Of a stretch of DNA of 64,000 nucleotides, positions 54,990-64,000 are shown in pieces; the first letter of the stretch is position 1; each line of letters begins with the position of its first letter. Location: the NCBI GenBank assembly GCA_934045075.1, contig OW203724.1:13565473-13629472 (forward strand), read 5' to 3'. Source of the stretch: Yponomeuta sedellus. Taxonomy: Eukaryota > Arthropoda > Insecta > Lepidoptera > Yponomeutidae. Position numbers and translations under genes: made by a program. The notes beneath the pieces were generated by a model. That model was not told the DNA's origin. It searched no databases and was given only the letters and a program-made list of their open reading frames with translations.

Positions 54990-55402
54990 TCACGATGTTT
55001 TCCTTCACCGTTTGCGTGTGGTATTGCGACTACAAATTTGCAAATGTACGTAACTTTGAAATTAAACAAAGTCATTGGTACATGCCCGCACTCGGGATCG
55101 AACCTGGGGCTCTCGCTTGCCAGTGCATGGTTCTACCCATTGAGCTACCACCGCTCATCGTTTCATCGTGAGGAAACCCGCGGCTTGGTTGGCTCCGCAC
55201 GTATTGACTAGTCTTTCCTGTGGGCTACGCCGACTATTCTGTCAGGATGGTATAGGTGCTGGGCAAGCCTACACCATCTATAAAACCATGTCCCAGGCAC
55301 TACAGCGTCGGAGTGGTCCCTTCACCCATCTAGTGTGAGTGAGGATACCACTGGACGCTGTATAAATCATCTCATTACGTAGATGCAAAAAGGCCAATAC
55401 TA
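54990..55402 (+). mobile_element. SINE family D with inverted head, copy D3 (twin-priming product)
   Basis: The left part is the head on the minus strand (54990-55158, ending at the tRNA-like GAGCGGTGGTAGCTCAATGG). The right part (55165-55402) is the rest of the body in plus orientation, starting CATCGTGAGGAAACCC. The two parts meet at the same internal position, sharing the CATCGTGA motif. Exact 13-bp direct repeats CTACTACAAATCT (54977-54989 and 55403-55415) flank the whole, so it is one insertion. Confidence 0.88.
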
Positions 55403-55511
55403 CTACTACAAATCTACAAATAAGACAACACCTGAAGTCGTTCCAGTTCTTATTATTTATAAAAGATATACAGCATTTCAAGTTGATTCCACTAAAACAC
55501 TCTTAAGACGA

Positions 55512-55620
55512 AGTTAAGGCGCTTAGGGGCGCTAACTAGCGCCACCAATGGAATACAAATCATAACTTTTTTTACCACCACCTTAAAGATTGTTTTAAGA
55601 CGAAGTTAAATGTTATGGAG
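55512..55620. mobile_element. MITE fragment, GGCGCTAACTAGCGCC family
   Basis: AAGGCGCTTAGGGGCGCTAA, CTAGCGCCACCAATGGAA and AAATCATAACTTTTT match the left end of the MITE at 58868-59043. The right arm is degraded, and AAGACGAAGTTAA is repeated at 55505 and 55597. Confidence 0.65.
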
Positions 55621-55694
55621 GAGTCCCTTTTACTGTTGATAAATTTTAAAATTTAAACTAATAATAAAACCGAGAATGCACCTATTGTATTATA

Positions 55695-55845
55695 TTCTCT
55701 TTAATGGACTAACCCGCGCTAAGGACAATTTTAAAAACCTCTAAATAGCTTAGCCTCTAAATTGGCACGGATAGCCAGAGGTCGCGGGTTTGAATCCCGG
55801 CATGAGTGGAATTTTTAGCCTCTAAATAGGTTTTTAAAATTGTAC
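55695..55845 (-). mobile_element. family A copy A10 with inverted arms
   Basis: Tail in minus orientation (GGACTAACCCGCGCTAAGGA), a scrambled junction (CTCTAAATAGCTTAGCCTCT), then the tRNA-like 3' half in plus orientation (GGTCGCGGGTTTGAATCCCG) and tail to TTTTTAAAATTGTA. Another self-complementary A copy. Target duplication uncertain. Confidence 0.72.
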
Positions 55846-55954
55846 TTATTTTATTGCAATTTTATGTGCCAAATAAAGATTATTCTAGTCTATTCTATTC
55901 TCAGCCTCTTAGTTGGGCCCTTGTAGGTAGCAAGCGCTGACTTTGTTACCACTT

Positions 55955-56030
55955 AATACACAAGGGTTTCCTCACGATGTTTTCTTTCAAAGAAAGCTCG
56001 TGGTGTTGCTGCTATATACTTCACAAATGT
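55955..56030 (-). mobile_element. SINE D' piece left of the GTGA array
   Basis: GGGTTTCCTCACGATGTTTT, then CGTGGTGTTGCTGCTATA and CTTCACAAATGTAAG: D' in minus orientation, interrupted at the point where other copies continue with TACGTAAC. The head-side remainder is at 56820-56905. Confidence 0.6.
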
Positions 56031-56675
56031 AAGTAAGTAAGTGAGTGAGTGAGTGAGTGAGTGAGTGAGTGAGTGAGTGAGTGAGTGAGTGAGTGAGTGA
56101 GTGAGTGAGTGAGTGAGTGAGTGAGTGAGTGAGTGAGTGAGTGAGTGAGTGAGTGAGTGAGTGAGTGAGTGAGTGAGTGAGTGAGTGAGTGAGTGAGTGA
56201 GTGAGTGAGTGAGTGAGTGAGTGAGTGAGTGAGTGAGTGAGTGAGTGAGTGAGTGAGTGAGTGAGTGAGTGAGTGAGTGAGTGAGTGAGTGAGTGAGTGA
56301 GTGAGTGAGTGAGTGAGTGAGTGAGTGAGTGAGTGAGTGAGTGAGTGAGTGAGTGAGTGAGTGAGTGAGTGAGTGAGTGAGTGAGTGAGTGAGTGAGTGA
56401 GTGAGTGAGTGAGTGAGTGAGTGAGTGAGTGAGTGAGTGAGTGAGTGAGTGAGTGAGTGAGTGAGTGAGTGAGTGAGTGAGTGAGTGAGTGAGTGAGTGA
56501 GTGAGTGAGTGAGTGAGTGAGTGAGTGAGTGAGTGAGTGAGTGAGTGAGTGAGTGAGTGAGTGAGTGAGTGAGTGAGTGAGTGAGTGACTGAGTGACTGA
56601 GTGAGTGAGTGAGTGAGTGAGTGAGTGAGTGAGTGAGTGAGTGAGTGAGTGAGTGAGTGAGTGAGTAAGTAAGTA
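56030..56675. repeat. (GTGA)n microsatellite array, about 646 bp
   Basis: About 160 GTGA units, with GTAA units at both edges (56030-56040, 56666-56675) and two GTGACTGA interruptions at about 56585-56600. The two overlapping long open frames (LTHS repeats, 241 and 231 codons) are translations of the array and are not proteins. It sits inside a SINE D' copy at a TAAGTAAG-prone spot. Confidence 0.95.
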
Positions 56676-56682
56676 CATACAT

Positions 56683-56790
56683 GGGTGGAATTTTTAGCCT
56701 CTAAATAGGTTTTTTAAAATTGTTCTTAGCACGGGTTTTTTTATTTTTATTTTTATGCGGTTAGTGCATAAAAATAAAAATAGTATAAAT
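56683..56790 (+). mobile_element. family A tail, copy A11
   Basis: CATGGGTGGAATTTTTAGCC, then ATAGGTTTTTTAAAATTGTT and CTTAGCACGGGTT. A T-rich insertion (56739-56760) precedes GCGGTTAGTGCATAAAAA. The copy is 5'-truncated right at the array edge. Confidence 0.7.
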
Positions 56791-56819
56791 AAGTAAGTAA
56801 TTTATTTATTTACATAACT

Positions 56820-56905
56820 TTCACAAAAAAGTCATTGGTATATGCCGGGAATGGAAACCACAATCTCCCGATCGAGAAGTCTGCGGTCCACCGCTCCCTT
56901 TACCA
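56820..56905 (-). mobile_element. SINE D' head remnant
   Basis: AGTCATTGGTATATGCCGGG to CTTTACCACCGCT, a reversed, decayed tRNA-like head. Probably the other half of the copy at 55955-56030. Confidence 0.5.
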
Positions 56906-57329
56906 CCGCTTCTAACTTCGACTTACATTCGTTGATATTGCAAAATGTGACATATAAAAAAATATAGATATATGGAATATTCTATATTGTACACAAAAAT
57001 AGCAGTAACAGAAATTATATAAAAATGTAGTACAATTGGCCTTATTACTAAAAACATTTTCCTCCAGGTAACCATAGACGTAGACGAGAGATTAGAATGA
57101 TTTTCGTTCTTTCATAAAATTTGTATGAAAAATAAAAAAATAGAAAGATAACAAGACTTCATAAGTTTTCTTTATTTTGAAAATCATGCTTTTTTGACAT
57201 ATGATATTTTGCAATATCAACGACTATGTAGGAGACGTTAATAATGGGCCGGTTGACGTATTAAAAATAAAAGTTTCATTTTCCCCATAGGCTATTTGTT
57301 TTTGCAATTTAGAAAAAGATAAGGCGATA

Positions 57330-57475
57330 AACTCCGTAACCGGCATGCGTGCAAGCAATGACTAATGAATGTTGATGAAGCGAATGAGACGATTTATCTG
57401 GATATCGTGGTAAATGTCTAACCTTGCCCTCTGCCTACCTTTCAGGGATACTGGCGGGAGTTTATGTTATGCAAT
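57330..57475 (+). mobile_element. non-LTR family G, 3' fragment
   Basis: GTAACCGGCATGCGTGCAAG, TGAATGTTGATGAAGCGAAT, GATATCGTGGTAAATGTC and CCTCTGCCTACCTTTCAGGG in the correct order. Confidence 0.7.
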
Positions 57476-57512
57476 AATCTGTCAAATCGGCTAAAATTAC
57501 TAGTGAATTGAG

Positions 57513-57855
57513 AAAAACGCTCATAGCCTAAGTTATCTTCACCGATTACGAAGGTTAAGCAACATAGGGCGCGTTCTGTGCATGGATGGGTGACCGTCTA
57601 TGACACTAGCGGCTTTTTTCTGAGCGGATCCGTGCTTCGCAAGGCACTTTAAACAGTTGGTGCCGGCTGCCGTCGATAGATGGCAGTCGTTAAACCAATT
57701 CAGAGGACTTAGGGCGGCTTCAAAACTTCTAACATTAACAGCTACTAGTCTTGCAAGCCTCCACCAATCCGGACTTGGCCCCGTGGTGGAATCTGGCCTA
57801 TACCGTCCTTAGTGACCCGTGTCCCTAAGTGGGGACATAACGGGTTGATGATGAG
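57513..57855 (+). mobile_element. 5S-derived SINE, family F, diverged full-length copy
   Basis: The head includes GAAGGTTAAGCAACATAGGG, then CGCGTTCTGTGCATGGATGG and GTGACC. This is closer to the 5S sequence in the A box region than other copies. The body ends GTGGGGACATAACGGGTTGA and TGATGA. It resembles 33974-34338 and may be the same subfamily. Confidence 0.8.
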
Positions 57856-57911
57856 AAAAACGGTCTTTATTCGTAATGACGTCTGTTCATTCTATTAATA
57901 ACTTAAGTAAA

Positions 57912-58080
57912 CTAGCTGACCCCGCAAACGTTGTCTTGCCGTATTAATTAATCTACGAACTACTCTCAGACCAGCCAAATACACACAAACATTGAAAAAA
58001 TCTGTGCGCTTCACGCGTTTTGGAGAAGTATCATATGTAACAAACATCGTGACACGATATAGAGGTTGAAAGAGCATTAT
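57912..58080 (-). mobile_element. Helitron-like 3' end, minus orientation
   Basis: The minus strand ends GCGGGGTCAGCTAG followed by T, with AAGACAACGTTTGC just inside, the usual ending of lepidopteran Helitrons. The left limit is certain; the 5' limit is a guess. Confidence 0.5.
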
Positions 58081-58214
58081 CTATCTCTGTCATAACATTG
58101 AGCTATTATATTTATGTATTTATTTTAACTTTATGTAGTTTATTTATTTATTTATTTCGTAGTTAGGTGGATTATTCAATATTTATGTAGTATATTTTGT
58201 ACACGTATATAGAC

Positions 58215-58355
58215 CCGCTTTTTACTGCTTCTCCGACTCTCTAAGGTTTGCTGGAAGAAATCTCTTTCAGATATAAGCTCGCCTTTGTACATGCTATTTC
58301 TTATGTAATGTCCTGTTAAATGTTTCGTGTGCAATAAAGTATATTTTTATACATT
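58215..58355 (+). mobile_element. non-LTR 3'-UTR remnant with polyadenylation-like end
   Basis: GGTTTGCTGGAAGAAATCTC, CGCCTTTGTACATGCTATTT and GTGTGCAATAAAGTATATTT resemble the 3' ends of Jockey-like elements common in this order. No coding part remains. Confidence 0.5.
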
Positions 58356-58465
58356 AGATTACTGCGAGTAAAAATATTCTTATCGAACGAGTGTGCATAT
58401 TGAGTGACTGTTTAATTAGCGCAGATAAATGCATTTGCCGAGCCAAGCAAACGCATTTCTCTCTT

Positions 58466-58722
58466 TTTTATTTATCCTATCCCACTGCAGGACACAGGCC
58501 TTCTCTCAGAGAGAGAATATGGGCTTAATTACTACCCGGCCCCACCGCGGATTGGCAATTTTAAGTGCTGGGGTATTTGAACACCTCAGACACTCAGGTT
58601 TCCTCACGATGTTTTCCTTCACAGTTAGCGAGTGGTATTGCTACTATAACTTCACAAATGTTTAGAAAACAAAGTCATTGGTACATGCCCGCAATGGGAA
58701 TCAAACCTGGGTCTCTCACTTC
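58466..58722 (-). mobile_element. SINE D', near full length
   Basis: On the plus strand: CCCACTGCAGGACACAGGCC, CTCTCAGAGAGAGAATATGG, GGTTTCCTCACGATGTTTTC, GTCATTGGTACATGCCCGCA and AAACCTGGGTCTCTCACTTC. It is the reference copy for D'. It differs from D in the 3' half but shares the head half. Confidence 0.8.
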
Positions 58723-58867
58723 CGGCGAAAAAAAAACACATTGACTTTACGATTAACTTTAGCCTTTGGAAATAGTGAACGGCACAAATCTTAATAGATA
58801 TAGACTATAAATATAGTAGCTCTTTTTAGAAACTACTTGCAAGAACCTATTTCCAAGAATCTAGGAC

Positions 58868-59043
58868 ATTAAGGCGTTTCGGGGCGCTAACTAGCGCCAC
58901 CAACGGAAAAAAATTATAAGTGCTAAAGTTCTAAAAATTGTTGTCACAGTTATTAAGATTTCACTTTTAAATAAAAACGTATTATATTTATAACACAAGT
59001 TATAATTTTTTTCCATTGGCAGCGCTAGTTAGCACCTTTAAGC
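58868..59043. mobile_element. MITE, GGCGCTAACTAGCGCC family, complete copy
   Basis: Left arm 58868-58920 (TTAAGGCGTTTCGGGGCGCT, AACTAGCGCCACCAACGG) and right arm 58993-59043 (TTCCATTGGCAGCGCTAGTT, AGCACCTTTAA) are imperfect reverse complements. A further piece of the same interior (AACTTGTTGTCACGGTTGT) lies at 59166-59240. Confidence 0.7.
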
Positions 59044-59044
59044 A

Positions 59045-62000
59045 GTTTTGTCAAAGACGGCCGTTTTTACAAATCGATTTAAAAAGATCTAAAAATACTC
59101 GATTTGATTTAATTTAACTTAAAGTCCTAGGTAGTTGATCCTAGGTTCTAAGCTGTACGTTCTAAAACTTGTTGTCACGGTTGTAACGATTTATGATGTT
59201 ATTTTTTTAGAAAAAAACCTATTGTAAAACAAGTTATGATTTTTTCAACACATTTGCTCATAAAGTGGCTCTATGGTCACTTCAATTAGGCACAGAATGA
59301 CACCCATAATCAAACTGTGACTTTTTCATTGCTATAACCACAGAACAATTAAATCAATAGAAGAAACGATGGTCACGTGACAGCGTACATGCCTAATTGT
59401 CAAAACGATACCTTGATGCCCTGAGTAAGAGTCCAAATTAAGATGGTATTGTAACTTACAATAGTGGCAACACTCTGAATGTTTTCAAATTTAGTCGCGT
59501 TATCGCAAGTGTAAAATCTGTGAAGACGTCGTCGGATTCTTTTAGAAAATTGAAATAACTAAAACATTTTGGTGCAAACAACTTACCCTGGGATATTGTA
59601 CGATAAATGCACAATGAGGTGAAAAGTGCGTGGTTGCGGCAGGTCATATAAGAAACAAAGAAAACGCAGTTTATAATATGAACTTCCAAAGGTGAGTACC
59701 TAAAACCTATATTTTCTCGCGTAAAAGGACCGAGGAATGAAATATCACTTTGAAAATAAACTTCCTAACGACTCGGTAACCAAAATTACCGTAATTGTAG
59801 CTTCTAGAACCCTTCTACGCCCTAAAATTAGGAAAATAAACCAATCCATTTGTAGGTTGTACTAGTGATGACAAAAGCATGGTCGATGAAAATTCGCCAT
59901 AGTAGTAGTATAGTCGATACTTGTTCATTACTCCTTCTTAGTACTTAATCCATTGTTTATTCTTGTTCAAGTTTTCCCAAATTGATATATGGACGCAATA
60001 GCATGCTAAAACGCAGAAATAAGAAGCAGGACAGAAACGACTGTAAACTGCGCACAAGGCACTTTAGACCCGAGTGATTTGAACGAAGAAACTTATTGTG
60101 AACACGCCTGAAGGAAGATGTGGTGCCCACCTTACTCCAGTAAAAATTGAAGTAATGGTAAGAAAGTTAAACATTTGTTACATAATATTTATCGCTACCT
60201 TTTCATATACACTTATGACATGTTTTTCCAAAATAGGATGCTCCCAGGAGTTTATTTTGATTTCAAGCATAACGAGAATAACTATGAAAGTTTACAAAAT
60301 ATTTTTTTCACCATACTTCCTTAGTAGTCTTCTACATCCAGACAGTGTACCAGGCACCACAGCGTCCGAGTGGTGCCTTTATCCATTTAATCATTTATCT
60401 TTATTTCAGTATTTCTAAATCATATTAAATAAACAGTGTGATGTGAGAATTGATAATATAAAAAAAAACAGGCCCTAAATTCCCACATCACGATGTTGCT
60501 TATATTTAGACTTCTACGAGTAAAAAATTGGTTTTCTAAACCCCATCAGCTGTTTTATGTTTGTCCTGAATTTAAATCGTACCCAACAATAATACAAACT
60601 ACCATAAACTTTCCCACAAAAAAACCATCTCTCCAACAGTGTAAATCATAGATAGATGGATTAAGAAAGGTTGAAAGGTAAAAATAAAATGTTAAATGAA
60701 TGAACATCAAAGCTGTTAGTTTCACAATTAATAAATTGTGTGGTGATCACCTTATTGCAAAAAATATCTGACACATAGATGCAAATTGTACCTTACTTCA
60801 AAGTATGTAATTACTTATCAGGATCAGTCAATAATGGAATATTTTATTATTTAAGTAGCTCTCTTTTGTAGGTATGCCTTTATTAAGTTTCTTTTTGTTT
60901 TCAGGTCAGTACTGAACATGGGAACTGAGCAAAAATGTCTGTTATCTGCCAATGCCACGGTCATATTCTTCTTTCTTGATCAAATTTACTGAAGACTGAC
61001 GTAGTATAGTCATCCGTTCGAAAATTCCTTCGTTGATGACCAGCCCTATCTATTGTCTAAAATCTGTCAACGAAACTTATTTAAATATCAGCATTCCTCA
61101 CATGACACATTAAATTACTGCGTGCATCGAATTACTGAATTATTACTTGCAATATAATATTGTGATTATTAAATAAGGTTTGCTGGCAACTTTTAGCGAC
61201 AGATTGCGGCCGAAGATGGATTTACCTAATCAATATTAGCAATAGTATTTTCCTTTTCGAATTTTATTGCAAGATATACATGAGTATTAAGTTTTGATAA
61301 CTTTTTCAATTAACTTATATATAATACAAGGTCCTAGCTCGATCTGTATGTTAACTAAATGTGAGGAAGAAACGTAACGTCAATCTAATACGTCGTCACG
61401 GATTTTTTTCTGAAGCATAGGCCTTCAGCAAGAAATTCGAGACAGAGTATTATGTTGAAGTTGACGAATATAATTATAAATAAGCAATTTTGTGTGAAAA
61501 AGTGTCGCTTTTTAAATTATTGTTACTTTTTTTGATAAAACATGATTGAAAACTTGTATATAATAGAATTTATTTTAATTTATTACATTGTTTAAGATAA
61601 GAACATTATTTATTGTACACCAGGAAAAAAACAAACAAAACATAATTACAAAGATACATTACAATTAATTCAAGAGTCTTCATTTTTCAACGTTTTTATC
61701 GACATCGATGGAGAGTTAGGCCCATCCCTAGTTGGTAGCGTTTGACAGTAGGGCATGTACGCACCTTGAAATCGGTGCATTGATAAACGTAGTGCCATCT
61801 CTTTTTTTCTTATGGAAGGTTGGTTAGCGAAAGCAGGACAGCATTACTGTCAAAGGTTTCTGCTAAGTTACTGCTACCCCTTGGCTATAACTCACTAGTG
61901 AGTTATTGATTTTTTTAAAATTCTATTGGTTGAGTTGCTTTTTGTTCTTAAAAAAGTTTTTATTCAAAAAAAAGACCGTGTTCAATAGAACAAATAAATT

Positions 62001-63243
62001 TATAGGAACTTATTGCTTGCTCATTTCATGCAACTTCTTATTTAAATAAATAATTTTAACTCGTACGTATTTCACTCAAATATAACTTTTGTTTTCTCTG
62101 TAATAAAAGAAAGCGATAAATTCCCCATTTTGTACGTGGCAGAATAGGCGCAAATCCTATGTGCAGGAAATAAAAAAAAAACATCCCTTTAGTCTGTGAT
62201 GGATGATCGCAATGCACGAGTATAGGAAAACTGATTAATATTTTCCGCCACAGCGAAACATTAAATTTTTCACAACTCATTTTCATTATTGAAATTATAA
62301 TTATTTATTAATTAAAATGTCTACAAGTACTAGTTACGAAGAAAATGAGTTTTTATTGGTATTTTATTCACAAGTGTGTTGAAAAACGTCGTATTATATA
62401 CGTGTGTATTGATGATTACCATCCTTGGCTCTCTTAAGGCTCTCTCTCTTCTCAATGGCGCCTCGGCGGAAATCACCAATGTTACATACTAGTACCTTAA
62501 TGTACTATTATTCCATTGGTGACGCTATTCAACATCGCCTACTTCCATAAGACTATAAAACAGTGTTGAATAATAGCCATTGCCGTCCTAATAATGTAAA
62601 TATAATGTATAATGTAATGTTATAAAAAAAAAAAATTAGAGTTGTTATTGAAATGAATTTATCAAAACATATGTAAAAAACAGTCTTCGGACCTTTTCTA
62701 TGAACGACCCTTACAATTTTCTATGGTTTAGTCAGAAATGAAATCAAGATTTTACGATGTTGCTACGCTGTCGACTGCATACGTATTGGACCTAAACAGA
62801 GGTCTTGCGACATCGGTATTTTTGCAGAGTAGCAAAAGAATTTTCGCGAAACGTCTACAGCTGCGCTTGCGCCGGTTTATTGCGAAATATCTATCGCACT
62901 ATTCACAGTAGGTTCTTACCTCCACTCGTTCGTTTCGCTCAATAAGGCTGCTATTATATCACTCACACGGAGGATAAATACAGTCGACAGCTGATAAACC
63001 TTTAAGTGTTGTTGGAAAGTCGTTCATAACTTAAGTGAATAGAGTACACGCGTTTAAGGTGGATTTGCTGTCAACTGTAATACCCACTTGCATAATATGC
63101 CCACCTAACTGCTATGTAATAGTTCGAGAACTTACTTCTACTTCGAAAGTTGGTAGTACCGCTGAGTGGGCATTGTTCCAAATATTGGAAGTAGTCGCAA
63201 AAGCTAGGTAAGGCATTTTAGAGATATTGTTAAGGTCAATAAA
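59045..63243. other. 4.2 kb with no recognised feature
   Basis: No host exon, repeat family or long inverted repeat could be supported. The 106-codon plus frame at 60098-60418 and the 77-codon minus frame at 59456-59689 have no recognisable domain. An acceptor-like TTTTTGTTTTCAG at 60893-60905 is not followed by an open frame. Confidence 0.5.
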
Positions 63244-63244
63244 T

Positions 63245-63459
63245 TTATTATATTATTTTTAATGCACTAACCTGTGCTAAGGACAAATTAAAAAACCTAT
63301 TTAGAGACTAAAAATTCCACCCATGCCGGGAGGTTCGAAATTTCACTGATGCCGGTGAGTCGCCCATTAGCTCAGTTGGAAAGAGCGCTGGCACGGATAG
63401 CCAGCGGTCGCGGGTTCGAATCCCGGCATGGGTGGAATTTTTACCCTCTAAATAGGTTT
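63245..63459 (-). mobile_element. family A copy A12 with inverted tRNA-like part and 9-bp target duplication
   Basis: The full tail in minus orientation up to ATTCCACCCATGCCGGGA is joined to a plus-orientation piece starting GGTTCGAAATTTCACTGATG. That piece contains the whole tRNA-like domain (GCCCATTAGCTCAGTTGGAA to GGTTCGAATCC) and ends at AATAGGTTTT. Direct repeats TCAATAAAT (63236-63244 and 63460-63468) bound it. Arms of about 40 bp pair. Confidence 0.82.
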
Positions 63460-63469
63460 TCAATAAATG

Positions 63470-64000
63470 TACCTAATGCTACAATATTCCTCTTATTTGA
63501 GTGAGGGCGATCAAGCCGCCGATGTTTTAGGTTTTGTCAGATAATTCCATGCAGGTATCTTGCGCACTTCTATACAATCACTATACCTACAATATCACTT
63601 TTATCGCAGGGAGTTAGCCCTGGTAAGAACGTATCGGGTACAAGTCCATGAGCCGAGCAGGCGTTGGACAATTGAAAAAACCTCCAGAATTGGGGATTTC
63701 TACCACGTGACGCTAACATCAGCTGTCTTTATTTGTAGTGTCAGCTGCGTCTGTGGAAAAACGCACACCACTATGCTCGTGATGCTACAATCATAACTAA
63801 TAAAGTACCTCTTAATTAAAGAGGACCTTCAAATAAAATTAAAATCCCGTTTATACAGGGTGTCTCATTCAAATTGGTCAGTATGGGAAAGTCTAAAACT
63901 ATAAGACATACGAAGATCTGTTCTAACGAACCATGTCATCGATTTTGATAACAAGAAAAACTGCATTCATACATTTTAAAAAACATCTGTACTCTTTTCG
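63470..64000. other. right edge, possible repeat start
   Basis: The 78-codon frame at 63560-63796 has no known domain. TACAGGGTGTCTCATTCAAA at 63855 resembles the left end of a repeat common in insects, which would continue past the window. Confidence 0.35.

Noticed and set aside
55953..56682. Two long overlapping minus-strand frames (241 and 231 codons) of LTHS repeats
   Set aside because: They are simply the GTGA microsatellite read in two frames. A 4-bp unit without stops is open by necessity.
60098..60418. 106-codon plus-strand frame as a gene or exon
   Set aside because: A GTAAGA donor-like site lies inside at about 60158, but there is no recognisable protein family, and the rest of the frame is AT-rich intron-like sequence.
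63340..63360. Hammerhead ribozyme core in family A (CTGATG near GAAA), which would explain tandem and circular forms
   Set aside because: The required CTGANGA core is not met (CTGATGC), and the order and stems do not fit a hammerhead.
63360..63430. tRNA-like domain of family A as a real tRNA
   Set aside because: The anticodon loop (ACGGATA) lacks the T normally found before the anticodon, acceptor pairing is imperfect and only one base separates the acceptor and D arms. It recurs inside the same repeat at many loci.

Overview
This is a 64-kb piece of a eukaryotic nuclear genome, most likely from a moth or butterfly (Lepidoptera). The case rests on AT-rich background, GT-AG introns of many kilobases, Helitron-type ends finishing in CTAG+T, several tRNA-derived SINE families, 5'-truncated non-LTR retrotransposons and many MITEs. 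I cannot name the species. Nothing looks bacterial, viral or CRISPR-like, and nearly all short open frames are accidental or lie inside repeats.

One host gene is convincing. It is the 5' part of an ABCG-family half-transporter on the minus strand, entering near 38.5-38.8 kb and running off the left edge. Four coding exons fit together in frame: 38337-38469 (start codon and N-terminus), 10293-10410 (Walker A), 5918-6110 (Q-loop) and 1256-1401 (signature and Walker B). Splice phases 1, 2, 0 and 2 all agree. Together they give about 197 residues, most of the nucleotide-binding domain. The rest of that domain and the membrane domain must lie beyond position 1. Intron 1 is about 28 kb and is packed with mobile elements. 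A short 5' untranslated exon near 38711-38780 is possible. From 38.8 to 64 kb I find no host coding exon.

The rest is a mobile-element graveyard. It holds (a) a tRNA-like element family, called A here, often carrying an inverted copy of its own tail at the 5' side; (b) a 5S-rRNA-derived SINE family, called F, with thirteen copies or fragments; (c) three other tRNA-headed SINE families, called C, D/D' and E; (d) relics of at least three kinds of non-LTR reverse transcriptase, including RTE-like 3' ends and a widely scattered family called G; (e) Helitron-like elements; (f) MITEs and fold-back elements, one of them 28 bp from an ABCG splice donor; and (g) microsatellites and minisatellites, including a 646-bp GTGA array.

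The most interesting signal is family A. At least eight of its twelve copies carry an inverted tail segment. Several of those inverted copies, including three of only 58-80 bp, are bounded by target-site duplications and begin at the same AAAACCTATTT boundary. Two distant loci share an identical palindromic centre. This points to a repeatedly mobilised snap-back form, not to independent chance rearrangements.
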